Assembly: GCA_034434235.1 (NCBI GenBank)
Contig: DAOTZV010000129.1
Location: forward strand, 1 to 64,000
Direction: 5' to 3'
Source: CAKZKT01 sp034434235
GTDB taxonomy: Bacteria > Chloroflexota > Anaerolineae > CG2-30-64-16
DNA: 64,000 bases
In this document: piece after piece, positions 43,813-52,219 of the stretch
Numbering within the stretch: position 1 is the stretch's first letter
Layout: the number at the start of each line of letters is the position of its first letter
Notes under the pieces: model-generated
What the model was told of the DNA's origin: nothing
The model's input: only the letters and a program-made list of their open reading frames with translations
Database searches by the model: none
Translations under genes and position numbers: made by a program

Positions 43813-46029
43813 ATGATGAGATGGTTGCAGTTCTTGCGGCAGCGCGCCGTGTCGAGTTGGCTTGCCGGGGCCGTGCTGGCGTGGGCATGCGTGGGCATGG
43901 CAGGAGCCAGTCCGTGGCGCGCCGCCGTCGCAGATTCCTGGACGATCGCGTGTGTAGAGTGCCCACGGAGCTTCGATGCCCTGACCGATCGCAGCCTGCG
44001 CCTGTTGCCCGATGGCCGGCCGGCCGTCGCTTACGGGGGAGATCATCTCTATTATGCCTGGCGCGTCGATGTCGGCTGGCAGGTTCAGGTGGTAGATGAG
44101 GCGCCGGCCGTCGGCGGGTCGGCGTCGCTGGCGGTGTCGGCCGCCGGCCGGCCGCACATCGCGTATTACGACGCGCTCAACCGCGACCTGAAGTACGCGC
44201 GGATGGAGGCTGACGGCTGGGCCCGCGAGACCGTGGATGCGACGGGAGATGCGGCCGCGGTGGCGGCGTTGGCGTTGGACCGATTCGACCGGCCGCACAT
44301 CGTCTATTACCGGGACAATGGCGACGGAGCATCGCCGCGGCTGGCGTATGCCCGACGGGGCGATTCGGGGTGGGAGTTCGCCGTGATCGCCGTATTGACT
44401 TCCACGGCGCGCTACATTTCGCTGGCGCTGGACGGCGCCGATCGGCCGCACGTGGCCTATTACGACGAGGGGACGCATCACCTGCGCTATGCCCGGCTGA
44501 CCGAGGGCGGCTGGGACGTGCAGGCGGTGGACGGCGACGGCGACGTCGGTTCGGGGTGTTCCCTTGCGCTCGACGCGGCCGGCCACCCGCACATCAGCTA
44601 TTACGATTACGACACCGTGCGCGGCGCGCTGCGCTATGCCGCGTGGGACGGCGACGCGACGCATCCCTGGCAGATCGCGGTGGTGGACGACGCGGACGAC
44701 GTCGGCGGCTACACCTCGCTGGCGCTGGATCGCCTGGGCCGGCCGGTGATCAGCTATCACGATTACACGCACGGCGCGCTCAAGCTGGCGCGCGGCGCTG
44801 CGGCGCTATCGGCCGGCGCATCCGCCTTCTCCTGGCAGATCGAGACCGTCGAGGACGAGGGGGACGTGGGGCTCTACACGTCTCTGGCGCTCGACGCTGA
44901 GGACCGGCCGCATATCCTGCACTTCGATCTGACCCGCCGGGCGATCCGCTACGCGGGGTGGGAAGGAGATCGCTGGCAGTTCGCGGAGGTGGATCGCGCC
45001 GGCCGCGTCGGCGAGTACACCTCTCTGGCGCGGGATGCGGCCGGCATCCTTCACGTCAGTTACTACGACGTGGATGGCGGACATCTGAAGCATGCCCATC
45101 GGGCCGGCGCGGGCTGGTCGAGCGAAACGGTGGACGATGCGCCGGGCGCGGGCCTTTACACGAGCCTGGCGCTGGATGGAAACGGCGCCGGGCACATCAG
45201 CTATCAGGACGGCTACGCGTTGGCCCTGAAGTATGCGTTCCAGACGCCGACCGGCTGGCAGACCGTTACGGTGGACGCCGACGGCGAGGTGGGCGCGCAC
45301 ACGTCCATCGCCGTGGACGCCGCGGGCCGGCCCCACATCAGCTACTACGACGCGACCGCCCAGGCGGTCAAGCACGCGGCCCGCGGCGAGACCGGCTGGA
45401 CGGTCGAGACCGTCGAGCGGGTCGGCCCTCCGACCGCTACGGCCCTGGCGGTGGATGCGACCGGTGCGGTACACGTCGCCTATTGTGCGGGCGAAACGGC
45501 CGGCGTGCTGCACTATGCCGTGCGCAGCGGAGGCGGATGGCAGATCGAGCCGGTCGACGCGGCGGGCGACATGGGCGGCCGCATCGCGTTGGCCCTCGAT
45601 GCCCAGGCCGCGGCCTATATCAGCTACTACGACTTCGCCGGCCGGCGCGTGCTGCTTGCCCATCGCGGGCCGACCGGCTGGGCGACGGAGGTCGTGGCCG
45701 TCGGGGTCGGCGAGAGCCACACGGCGTTGGCCCTGGATCGCGACGCCGCGCCGGCCGTGGCGTTTTACGACAGCGCGGAGGGCGCTTTGAAGTTCGGCCG
45801 CCGGTCGGCTTCGCGCGCGCGGGGCGTGGCCGGCGTTGCCGCGGGGTGGGACGTCGTGACCGTCTACCGCCAGGGGGATGCCGGCGCATATCCTTCGCTG
45901 CAGTTCGACGCCGCCGGCCGGCCCTGGATCAGCTTCTATGACGCGACGAACGGCGACCTCCTGATCGCCCAGGGCCCCGCCATCGCGAGGGCGACCTTCC
46001 TCCCGCTCTTGTTGCGCAACGCCCGTTGA
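43813..46029 (+). CDS. Secreted repeat protein, beta-propeller-like
   Basis: A 738-residue exported protein from ATG 43813 with a signal segment (about 14-34). The rest is made of about fourteen units of 45-50 residues with the core 'PHISYYDATxxxLKYA' and 'SLALDAAGRPHIxYYD', which is the pattern of beta-propeller blades lacking known catalytic residues. It carries no identified family domain that would give a function; ligand binding or structural surface role is likely. GC content and codon choice match the neighbours. It ends in a basic residue tail with no anchor. Confidence 0.7.
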   Translation: MMRWLQFLRQRAVSSWLAGAVLAWACVGMAGASPWRAAVADSWTIACVECPRSFDALTDRSLRLLPDGRPAVAYGGDHLYYAWRVDVGWQVQVVDEAPAVGGSASLAVSAAGRPHIAYYDALNRDLKYARMEADGWARETVDATGDAAAVAALALDRFDRPHIVYYRDNGDGASPRLAYARRGDSGWEFAVIAVLTSTARYISLALDGADRPHVAYYDEGTHHLRYARLTEGGWDVQAVDGDGDVGSGCSLALDAAGHPHISYYDYDTVRGALRYAAWDGDATHPWQIAVVDDADDVGGYTSLALDRLGRPVISYHDYTHGALKLARGAAALSAGASAFSWQIETVEDEGDVGLYTSLALDAEDRPHILHFDLTRRAIRYAGWEGDRWQFAEVDRAGRVGEYTSLARDAAGILHVSYYDVDGGHLKHAHRAGAGWSSETVDDAPGAGLYTSLALDGNGAGHISYQDGYALALKYAFQTPTGWQTVTVDADGEVGAHTSIAVDAAGRPHISYYDATAQAVKHAARGETGWTVETVERVGPPTATALAVDATGAVHVAYCAGETAGVLHYAVRSGGGWQIEPVDAAGDMGGRIALALDAQAAAYISYYDFAGRRVLLAHRGPTGWATEVVAVGVGESHTALALDRDAAPAVAFYDSAEGALKFGRRSASRARGVAGVAAGWDVVTVYRQGDAGAYPSLQFDAAGRPWISFYDATNGDLLIAQGPAIARATFLPLLLRNAR

Positions 46030-46072
46030 TGATGAAAACGCACAGGATAGCTTGTCCCACAAGGATGGCGCC

Positions 46073-47242
46073 ATGTTTCGCACCGGCCTCGACGTCCTTT
46101 TGCACGAGAATCTGGCGCGCGTGGCCGGCCGCCGCGTCGGCCTGATCAGCCACCCGGCGGCCGTCACGGCCGATCTCACTCCGGCGGTGGATGCGCTTCA
46201 CGCGGCCGGGGCGAAGCTGGCCGCGCTGTTCGGCATGGAACACGGCTTCGGCGGCGCGATTGCCGACGGCGCGGCCGTGGCCGATGCGCTGGACGGCCGG
46301 CTGGCGGCGCCGATCTACAGCCTCTATGGCGCGACGCGCGAGCCGACCGCCGCCATGCTCGCCGGATTGGATCTCCTGTTGTTCGACGTGCAGGATGTCG
46401 GCGCGCGTTTTTACACGTTCATCAGCACCCTGTACTACGTGTTGCGCGCGGCCGGCCGCCACGGCATCCCGCTCGTCGTGCTCGACCGGCCCAACCCCAT
46501 CGGCGGCGACGCCATCGAGGGGCCGCCGGTCGCGTCGGGGCTGGAGTCGTTCGTCGGCATCGCGTCGATCCCCATCCGCCACGGGATGACGATGGGCGAG
46601 CTGGCGCGCTATTTCAACGCCGCCTTCGGCTTCGGCGCCGACCTGACGGTTGTCTCGATGAGCGGCTGGCGCCGGGCCATGTGGTTCGACGACACGGGCC
46701 GGCCGTGGGTGCCGACCTCGCCGGCCATGCCGCACCTTTCGACCGCGACCGTTTATCCCGGCACGTGCCTGGCCGAGGGCACGAACCTGTCGGAAGGCCG
46801 CGGCACCGCGCTGCCGTTTGAGGTGATCGGCGCGCCGTGGCTCGACGGCCACGCGCTGGCGGCCGCGCTCAATCGGCTCGATCTGCCGGGAGTGCGCTTC
46901 CGGCCGGCCGAATTCGCGCCGTCGGCCGGCAAATACGCCGGCGAGCTGTGTCGCGGGGTCCAGGTGCACGTGACGGACCGTCGCGCCTTCCGGCCGGTTG
47001 CGGCCGGCCTCCACCTGATCGCCGCGTGTCGCCATCAAGCCCCCGACCGTTTCACATTCCTCCCCTCCAGTTGGGAAGGGAAACCACCCCACTTCGATCT
47101 GTTGATCGGCGATCCCCGCATCCGGCCGGCTCTGCTGTCCGGCACGCCGGTGGAAGCACTGGTCGCATCCTGGGATGTCGACGCGGCTTTTTGGGCCGAA
47201 CAACGTCGGCCTTACCTGCTGTACGATATGACGACGGACTGA
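46073..47242 (+). CDS. DUF1343 / NamZ-like protein
   Basis: A 389-residue protein from ATG 46073 (AAGGATG upstream; an upstream ATG at 46052 would give a longer but non-conserved start). Conserved stretches: 'RVGLISHPAAVT', 'LAALFGMEHGFGG', 'DLLLFDVQDVGARFYTFISTLYYVL', 'VLDRPNPIGGDAIEGP', 'TVYPGTCLAEGTNLSEGRGTALPFE'. Characterised members are exo-beta-N-acetylmuramidases that remove terminal N-acetylmuramic acid in wall recycling. No signal peptide is visible here. It starts 43 bp after the propeller gene. Confidence 0.9.
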   Translation: MFRTGLDVLLHENLARVAGRRVGLISHPAAVTADLTPAVDALHAAGAKLAALFGMEHGFGGAIADGAAVADALDGRLAAPIYSLYGATREPTAAMLAGLDLLLFDVQDVGARFYTFISTLYYVLRAAGRHGIPLVVLDRPNPIGGDAIEGPPVASGLESFVGIASIPIRHGMTMGELARYFNAAFGFGADLTVVSMSGWRRAMWFDDTGRPWVPTSPAMPHLSTATVYPGTCLAEGTNLSEGRGTALPFEVIGAPWLDGHALAAALNRLDLPGVRFRPAEFAPSAGKYAGELCRGVQVHVTDRRAFRPVAAGLHLIAACRHQAPDRFTFLPSSWEGKPPHFDLLIGDPRIRPALLSGTPVEALVASWDVDAAFWAEQRRPYLLYDMTTD

Positions 47243-47353
47243 TCCGCGTCATACCCTCCAGGCCGAATCTGGCGTAGCATGCTCTATGCATGAATGCGCA
47301 TAGAGCAAGAAGTAGCGCATCGGATGGACCTCGCATAGCCAGGAGGTGGCCGG

Positions 47354-47731
47354 ATGTGGCGTCCGCGTGCATGGACTTATCAGGGTTTATTGGCGGATAA
47401 CATCGTCCCGCTCGTTCTGCTCGGCAGCAACCTGTTTTTCAACATCCTCGCCAACGCCGGCTTCAAGCTGTCGGCGGCCAGCTCCGGTTGGCGCGGCTTC
47501 CTGGCGTGGCAGGTCGTCGGCAACCTGGCCGGCTTTATCACCGTGTTGACCCTGACCGGCCTGCTGCGCTACCTGCCGCTGCACGTCGCCTATCCGATCA
47601 CCGCCGGGTTGGCCGTGATCGGCGTCCAGGTGGTGGCGGCGCGCTGGCTGTTCGGCGAGGCGATTTCGTCCGGCCAGTGGCTGGGCACGTTGCTCGTCGC
47701 CATCGGGATCGTGCTGGTATCCAGGGGATAA
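47354..47731 (+). CDS. Small multidrug-resistance/EamA-like membrane protein
   Basis: A 125-residue protein with four helices (about 17-37, 46-68, 73-93, 104-123). The third helix has 'YPITAGLAVIGVQVVAARWLFGEAISSGQWLGTLLVAIGIVLVS', similar to half of the EamA/SMR fold ('GE.....LG..LI..G'). A transporter of the SMR/ArnE type is the likely identity; substrate unknown. A hairpin separates it from the next gene. Confidence 0.6.
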   Translation: MWRPRAWTYQGLLADNIVPLVLLGSNLFFNILANAGFKLSAASSGWRGFLAWQVVGNLAGFITVLTLTGLLRYLPLHVAYPITAGLAVIGVQVVAARWLFGEAISSGQWLGTLLVAIGIVLVSRG

Positions 47732-47742
47732 AAGACGCACGT

Positions 47743-47787
47743 GCTTTTACGTGCCTGGCACTTCCAAAGCGCCAGGCACGTAAAAGC
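47743..47787. repeat. Family F palindrome, 17-bp perfect stem
   Basis: 47743-47759 pairs perfectly with 47771-47787, loop of 11 nt. It contains the GTGCCTGGCA core shared with 16251-16282 and 24944-24972. It lies 22 bp before the next ATG. Confidence 0.8.
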
Positions 47788-47808
47788 CTCTCAAGGATAA
47801 ACACAGCC

Positions 47809-48663
47809 ATGAAACCCGCGCCTCGAACGAGCCACATCATCGTGACCGCCGACGATTTCGGCCGCTCGCCGGCCATCAACGCGGCGATCATGCGGGCGCA
47901 CCGTGAGGGGATCCTCACCGCCGCCAGCCTGATGGTGGCCGGCGACGCCTGGGCCGAGGCGGTCGAGCTGGCGCGCGCCATGCCCACCCTGGCGGTCGGG
48001 CTTCACCTGGTGGTGTCCGGCGGCCGCGCCGTGTTGAGTCCCGGCGAGATCCCCCACCTGGTAGGCCCCGACGGCCTCTTTCCCGATGATCCGTTGCGCC
48101 TGGGCCTGCGCTACACTTTCGACCGCGCCGCACAGAGGGAGCTGGCGGCCGAGATCGCGGCGCAGTTCGCACGCTATGCCGCCACGGGCCTGCCGCTTTC
48201 GCACGTGGACGGTCACCAGCACCTGCACGTGCATCCGGTCGTGTTCAACCTGTTGTTGTCCCTGGCCAAACAGTATGGCGCGCACGGCGTGCGCGTGCCG
48301 GCCGACGACCTGATGTTCGCGCTGCGCTACGATCGCCGCGGGGCCGGCGCAAAGATCGGCTGGGCGCTGGGCCTGGGATTGGTGCTCGGCTGGTGTCGCC
48401 GCCGGGCGCGCGCCGGCGGCCTGGCCGTGGCCGATCGGGTGTACGGCGTCTTCCAGAGCGGCCGGATGACGGAGGGGTACGTGATGGGTGTGTTGCGTGC
48501 GCTCAAGGCCCCTGTGGCCGAGTTCTACTTCCACCCGTCGCTGGAGAGCCTGGGCGAGGCGCTCGGCCCCAACCCCGGCGACCTGGCGACCCTGCTCAGC
48601 CCGGCGGTGCGCCAGGTGATCGAGGCGCGCGGGTTGCGCCTGGCGACATATGCGACCGCGTAA
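47809..48663 (+). CDS. ChbG/HpnK (YdjC-like) deacetylase family protein
   Basis: A 284-residue protein with 'ITADDFGRSPAINAAIMRAH' (D15-D16) at the start, 'GLHLVVSGG' (His) near 66, 'HVDGHQHLHVHP' near 130 (metal-binding histidines), and a late 'EFYFHP' motif. This arrangement is that of carbohydrate or lipid deacetylases of the YdjC family, and the extended length plus 'VTADDFG...AS LMVAGDA' resemble the hopanoid-associated HpnK. ATG 47809 has AAGGATAA before it. No hopanoid genes are seen in the window, so the substrate is open. Confidence 0.85.
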   Translation: MKPAPRTSHIIVTADDFGRSPAINAAIMRAHREGILTAASLMVAGDAWAEAVELARAMPTLAVGLHLVVSGGRAVLSPGEIPHLVGPDGLFPDDPLRLGLRYTFDRAAQRELAAEIAAQFARYAATGLPLSHVDGHQHLHVHPVVFNLLLSLAKQYGAHGVRVPADDLMFALRYDRRGAGAKIGWALGLGLVLGWCRRRARAGGLAVADRVYGVFQSGRMTEGYVMGVLRALKAPVAEFYFHPSLESLGEALGPNPGDLATLLSPAVRQVIEARGLRLATYATA

Positions 48664-48738
48664 CGTGCCTGACGCTCTGGCATACCGCCGATTGACTTCA
48701 CGTGCCTGGCACGTAACGCCAGAACTGCGACCGATGCC

Positions 48739-49104
48739 ATGGAACCATCCGATAACCTGTCTGGGGCACCCCTCACCGCCCACGCCAATCTCTGGCTGGA
48801 AGCCAACGGCCAGGTCGCGCTGAGCCGCTGGCGCGTGCAACTGTTAGAAGCGATCGCCGCGACCGGCTCGATTCGCGCCGCGGCCGCGCAGATGAAGATC
48901 ACCTACAACCTGGCGTGGCACCGCCTGGACGAGATGGAGCAGGCGCTGGGCGTCCAGTTGGTGCATCGGCAGCGCGGCGGCCCCGGGGGCGGCGCGGCGC
49001 AGCTCACCGAACAAGGCCGGGCCTATGTAGCGCGCTTCAACCGCTTTGCCGCAGAGGTGGACGCGGTCATGGCGCGGGCCTTCGAGGCCCATTTCGGCAG
49101 CTGA
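48739..49104 (+). CDS. ModE-type winged helix regulator
   Basis: A 121-residue DNA-binding protein. 'SRWRVQLLEAIAATGSIRAAAAQMKITYNLAWHRLDEMEQALGVQLVHRQRGGPGGGAAQLTEQGRAYV' is the N-terminal winged-helix domain of ModE, which senses molybdate or tungstate. The C-terminal molybdate-binding domains are missing, so it is the short form found in many bacteria. It sits 295 bp ahead of the aldehyde ferredoxin oxidoreductase, a Mo/W enzyme, which supports a metal-linked role. Confidence 0.85.
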   Translation: MEPSDNLSGAPLTAHANLWLEANGQVALSRWRVQLLEAIAATGSIRAAAAQMKITYNLAWHRLDEMEQALGVQLVHRQRGGPGGGAAQLTEQGRAYVARFNRFAAEVDAVMARAFEAHFGS

Positions 49105-49133
49105 GGCGCAGGAGATTTGGGGCTGCCGCAAAC

Positions 49134-49161
49134 TTGCATAATCGGCCGAAATGCGTACAAT
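49134..49161 (+). promoter_or_regulatory. Promoter of the AOR leader
   Basis: TTGCAT at 49134-49139, 16-nt spacer, TACAAT at 49156-49161. It would start transcription near 49168 and place a 125-nt leader ahead of the terminator at 49295. Confidence 0.5.
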
Positions 49162-49167
49162 GATTTT

Positions 49168-49294
49168 GTAAGCCTGCTCCCTATCTTGCTTGTAGTCCAC
49201 CGACAGGGTAATGACAGCGCAGTATTTGCCCGGCAACACTTCGCAGCGGTCCGGAACATCTCTGATCAAGCTGTTTCGGAAGGGTGAGGAAGCG
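49168..49294 (+). ncRNA. Structured 5' leader, candidate Moco/tungsten-cofactor riboswitch
   Basis: About 125 nt of leader RNA between the promoter and an intrinsic terminator, in front of the AOR gene. It carries conserved-looking blocks such as CACCGACAGGGTAATGAC (49198-49215) and CCGGCAACACTTCGC (49230-49244). The organisation (aptamer-size leader, terminator, then a Mo/W-cofactor enzyme gene) is that of cofactor riboswitches. The sequence resembles the Moco motif as remembered, but its fold was not computed. Confidence 0.35.
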
Positions 49295-49331
49295 AAAGGG
49301 CGTTATATCTGGCCGATATAACGCCCTTTTT
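49295..49331 (+). terminator. Intrinsic terminator in the AOR leader
   Basis: A perfect 14-bp stem (49295-49308 with 49316-49329), 7-nt loop, then a run of T at 49327-49331. It lies ahead of, not behind, a gene (AOR starts at 49400), as in transcriptional attenuation. Confidence 0.85.
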
Positions 49332-49399
49332 GTTTCACATGAGGATGGCCAGCCACATCATTCCCATAAAATGTCCGCAGAATGCATAAGGAGGTGCAC

Positions 49400-51217
49400 A
49401 TGAATCTGGGCGGATATGCCAATCGGGTGGCCTGGATCGACCTGACCAAAGGGACGGTCGAGTACAAGCCGATCGCGGAGGAGGACGCGCTGAAGTACAT
49501 CGGCGCGCGCGGCCTGGGGGTGAAGTACGTCTTCGACAACGGCCCCAAGGTGGATCCGCTGTCGCCGGAAAACATCCTGTGCTTCATGAACGGCCCGTTG
49601 ACCGGCACCGACGCCAACATGAGCGGTCGCATGGCCATCGTGACCAAGTCGCCGCTCACCGGCACCGTGACCGACTCGCATCACGGCGGCTGGTCGGCGG
49701 CCCGGCTCAAGTGGGCGGGCTTCGACGGCCTGGTCTTCAAGGGCAAGGCCGAAAAGCCGGTCTATGCCTATGTGGAGAACGGCCAGGTGACGTTGCACGA
49801 CGCCAGCGACCTGTGGGGCAAGGGGGTCCACGAGACGATCAAGATCCTGCAAGAGCGCTACGGCAACGAAAAGGAGCTGAGCATCATCGCGATCGGCCCG
49901 GCCGGCGAGAACCTGGTGAAGTTCGCCTGCTGGGTGAACGAGAACGATCGCGCCTCGGGTCGCGGCGGCACCGGCTGCGTGGGCGGCAGCAAGCACCTGA
50001 AGGCCATCGTGATCCGCGGCAAGCACGCCGATCGGCCCCGGCCGGTGGACCGGGACGGCTGGAAGACGGCCCACCAGCGCGCGCTGGCTACCATCATGGA
50101 CGAGGCCAACGTCACCTCCCCGCGCAAGGGCGGCCTGTCGGTCTACGGCACCAACGTGCTGATGAACATCACCAGCAACATGGGCGCGCTGCCCAGCTAC
50201 AACAGCAAGGTGACCAGCTTCGGCGAGAACGGCGAGCTGATCAGCGGCGAGTGGGTCAAGGCGAACATCCTGGTGAATGACCCCACTTGCCACGCCTGCC
50301 CGGTGGCCTGCAAGAAGGAGGTCGAGGTCAAGGAAGGGCCGTTCAAGATCCACATGGAGAGCCTGGAGTACGAGCCGGCCTGGTCGCTGGGCGCCAACTG
50401 CGGCAACAACGACGCCGGCGCGATTGCCTACATGATTGACCGGGCCAACGACTACGGCTACGACGCCATCGAGATCGGCGATGTCCTCTCCCTGTACATG
50501 GAGTACAGCGAGCGGGGCTACGCCAACGGCGACGGCCTGGCCTGGGGCGACCGCCACGGCATGGTCGAGCTCATGCGCAAGATCGCCTACCGCGAGGGGA
50601 TCGGCGACATCCTGGCCGAGGGCACCGGCAAGGCGGCCGCGAAGCTGGGCCATCCCGAGCTGGGCATGCACGTCAAGGGCCAGGGCATCCCGGCCTACGA
50701 TCCGCGCGGCCTCAAGGGCATGGGCATCGCCTACGCCACCTCGAACCGCGGCGCGTGCCACCTGCGCGGCTACACCCCGGCCAGCGAGCTGGGCCTGATC
50801 CCGCTCAAGACCGACCCGCTGGCCTGGAAGGGCAAGGGCGAGCTGCTCAAGCTGCTCCAGGACTTGCATGCGTTCTCCGACAGCCTGGATCTGTGCAAGT
50901 TCTCGGCCTTCGCCGAGGGCGCGGAGGAGTACGCCCTCCAGTACAGCGCCATGACCGGCCGGGCCATCACGGCCGATGAGGTGCTCAAGACCGGCGAGCG
51001 CATCTACAACCTGGAGCGCTACTACAACAACCTCTGCGGCTTCGACGGCAAGGACGACACCCTGCCGGAGCGCTTCCTGAAGGAGCCTTCCACCATGCCC
51101 GGCTCCCAGGGCCATGTCTGCGAGCTGGACCTGATGAAGGAGGAGTACTATCGGGTGCGCGGCTGGGATAACGGCGTGGTCACCGAGGCCAAGCTGAAGG
51201 AGCTGGGGATCGCTTAA
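49400..51217 (+). CDS. Aldehyde ferredoxin oxidoreductase (tungsten/molybdenum)
   Basis: A 605-residue enzyme with a perfect ribosome-binding site (AAGGAGGTG) 5 nt before ATG 49400. Domain 1 (about 1-210) has the bis-pterin binding 'GARGLGVKYV', 'NGPLTGT', 'GRMAIVTKSPLTGTVTDSHHGG'; the [4Fe-4S] ligands are C297-x2-C300-x3-C304 ('CHACPVACK') and C499 ('SLDLCKF'). It oxidises aldehydes to acids with reduction of ferredoxin. Length and motifs match the archaeal and Chloroflexota AOR family; whether W or Mo is bound cannot be read. The ModE gene and the leader ahead of it suggest cofactor control. Confidence 0.95.
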   Translation: MNLGGYANRVAWIDLTKGTVEYKPIAEEDALKYIGARGLGVKYVFDNGPKVDPLSPENILCFMNGPLTGTDANMSGRMAIVTKSPLTGTVTDSHHGGWSAARLKWAGFDGLVFKGKAEKPVYAYVENGQVTLHDASDLWGKGVHETIKILQERYGNEKELSIIAIGPAGENLVKFACWVNENDRASGRGGTGCVGGSKHLKAIVIRGKHADRPRPVDRDGWKTAHQRALATIMDEANVTSPRKGGLSVYGTNVLMNITSNMGALPSYNSKVTSFGENGELISGEWVKANILVNDPTCHACPVACKKEVEVKEGPFKIHMESLEYEPAWSLGANCGNNDAGAIAYMIDRANDYGYDAIEIGDVLSLYMEYSERGYANGDGLAWGDRHGMVELMRKIAYREGIGDILAEGTGKAAAKLGHPELGMHVKGQGIPAYDPRGLKGMGIAYATSNRGACHLRGYTPASELGLIPLKTDPLAWKGKGELLKLLQDLHAFSDSLDLCKFSAFAEGAEEYALQYSAMTGRAITADEVLKTGERIYNLERYYNNLCGFDGKDDTLPERFLKEPSTMPGSQGHVCELDLMKEEYYRVRGWDNGVVTEAKLKELGIA

Positions 51218-51255
51218 AAAAGCTCACACAAAGACACAAAGAGCACAAATTGGAC

Positions 51256-51297
51256 AAGATAGCAACCGGCACACTCCGCGCCGGTTGCTATCTTTTT
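51256..51297. terminator. Terminator between convergent AOR and protoglobin genes
   Basis: A 15-bp stem (51256-51270 with 51280-51294), 9-nt loop and TTTTT to 51297. On the minus strand it partly covers the end of the protoglobin gene, so it may serve both. Confidence 0.85.
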
Positions 51298-52204
51298 ATC
51301 TTCCCGGCGGGAAGATGCTCAGCCGGTCGCCGGGCACCAGCGCGGCCTGCAACCCGCCCGCGTATTCCACGTTGCGGCCGTTGAGGCGGATGTTCCAATC
51401 GCGCCGCGGCCGATAGGCCGGCCGCACCCGCATCCAGGGGGTGCCCTCCTCGTCCGGCCGATATTCGTCCAGCCACACGGGATCGAACACCTCGCGGCGC
51501 AGTTCGGGGAAGTAGTTGAAGAACTTGCGCAGGGCATGTTCGACGCGGCTGCCCGCCCCCAGCTTCACGCTCACCTCTTCGGCCTCGATCAGCGTGCGCA
51601 GCCGGCCGTAGACTTCGACCGGCAGGGCGAAGTCGCCCGCGTCCAGCTCGCGCGCGGCATGATAGCCGGCCGACATCAGGTGCCCGTGCATGGTGAGCAG
51701 CTTGTGCCAGCCGCTCAACGCGCGCGCCACCAGCGCCGCATCGCGCAGCTCGGCCGCGATGTAGCCGGCGAAGTTGGCCTGCGCCAGGCTGATCGCGCCG
51801 GACACGTAGACCTCGGGCACGTGGATGTGCCGCGGGCCGTGGCCGGCATGGTACTTGCCGGCGCGGTACAGGTAGCGGGCCAGGTCGTCGCTCAGGTCCA
51901 GGCCGATGGTGCGCGCCAGCCAGATGGTGAAGAAGCGCCGGCGTTCGGCCAGGTGCTCGGGGTCGGGGCCCTGCTCCCAGCCCAGGATCTCGGCCGTCTC
52001 CTTGAAGTTCAGCAGATAATCATACGCGCCGACGACGAATTCCGTGCCGTGGCGCATCAGGATCTCGACCGTCTCGGCCATGGCCGCCAGGTCCTGCCGG
52101 TTGAGATCCAGGAAGCTGCGCAGGCGCCGCCACTCTTCTTCCGGCGCCGGCGCCAGATCGGTCAACAACATGGCATCGGCATGTACACCCTCTCCGCCGT
52201 CCAT
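51296..52204 (-). CDS. Protoglobin-like domain fused to a MoaD/ThiS-like beta-grasp domain
   Basis: A 302-residue protein, start at 52204 with GGAGGGAAGT before it. Residues 25-195 are an all-helical protoglobin-like domain with 'ILMRHGTEFVVGAYDYL' and 'YRAGKYHAGHGPRHIHVPEVYVSG'; H119 is the best candidate heme ligand. Residues 208-302 look like MoaD: 'VSVKLGAGSRVEHALRKFFNYFPEL', then 'IRLNGRNVEYAGGLQAALVPGDRLSIFPPGR'. The C-terminal Gly-Gly needed for sulfur transfer is missing; the protein ends Pro-Pro-Gly-Arg. It is convergent with AOR, so a cofactor or oxygen/CO-sensing link to that enzyme is possible. Confidence covers both domain assignments; function is inferred. Confidence 0.7.
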   Translation of the reverse strand: MDGGEGVHADAMLLTDLAPAPEEEWRRLRSFLDLNRQDLAAMAETVEILMRHGTEFVVGAYDYLLNFKETAEILGWEQGPDPEHLAERRRFFTIWLARTIGLDLSDDLARYLYRAGKYHAGHGPRHIHVPEVYVSGAISLAQANFAGYIAAELRDAALVARALSGWHKLLTMHGHLMSAGYHAARELDAGDFALPVEVYGRLRTLIEAEEVSVKLGAGSRVEHALRKFFNYFPELRREVFDPVWLDEYRPDEEGTPWMRVRPAYRPRRDWNIRLNGRNVEYAGGLQAALVPGDRLSIFPPGR

Positions 52205-52219
52205 ACTTCCCTCCGTCGG

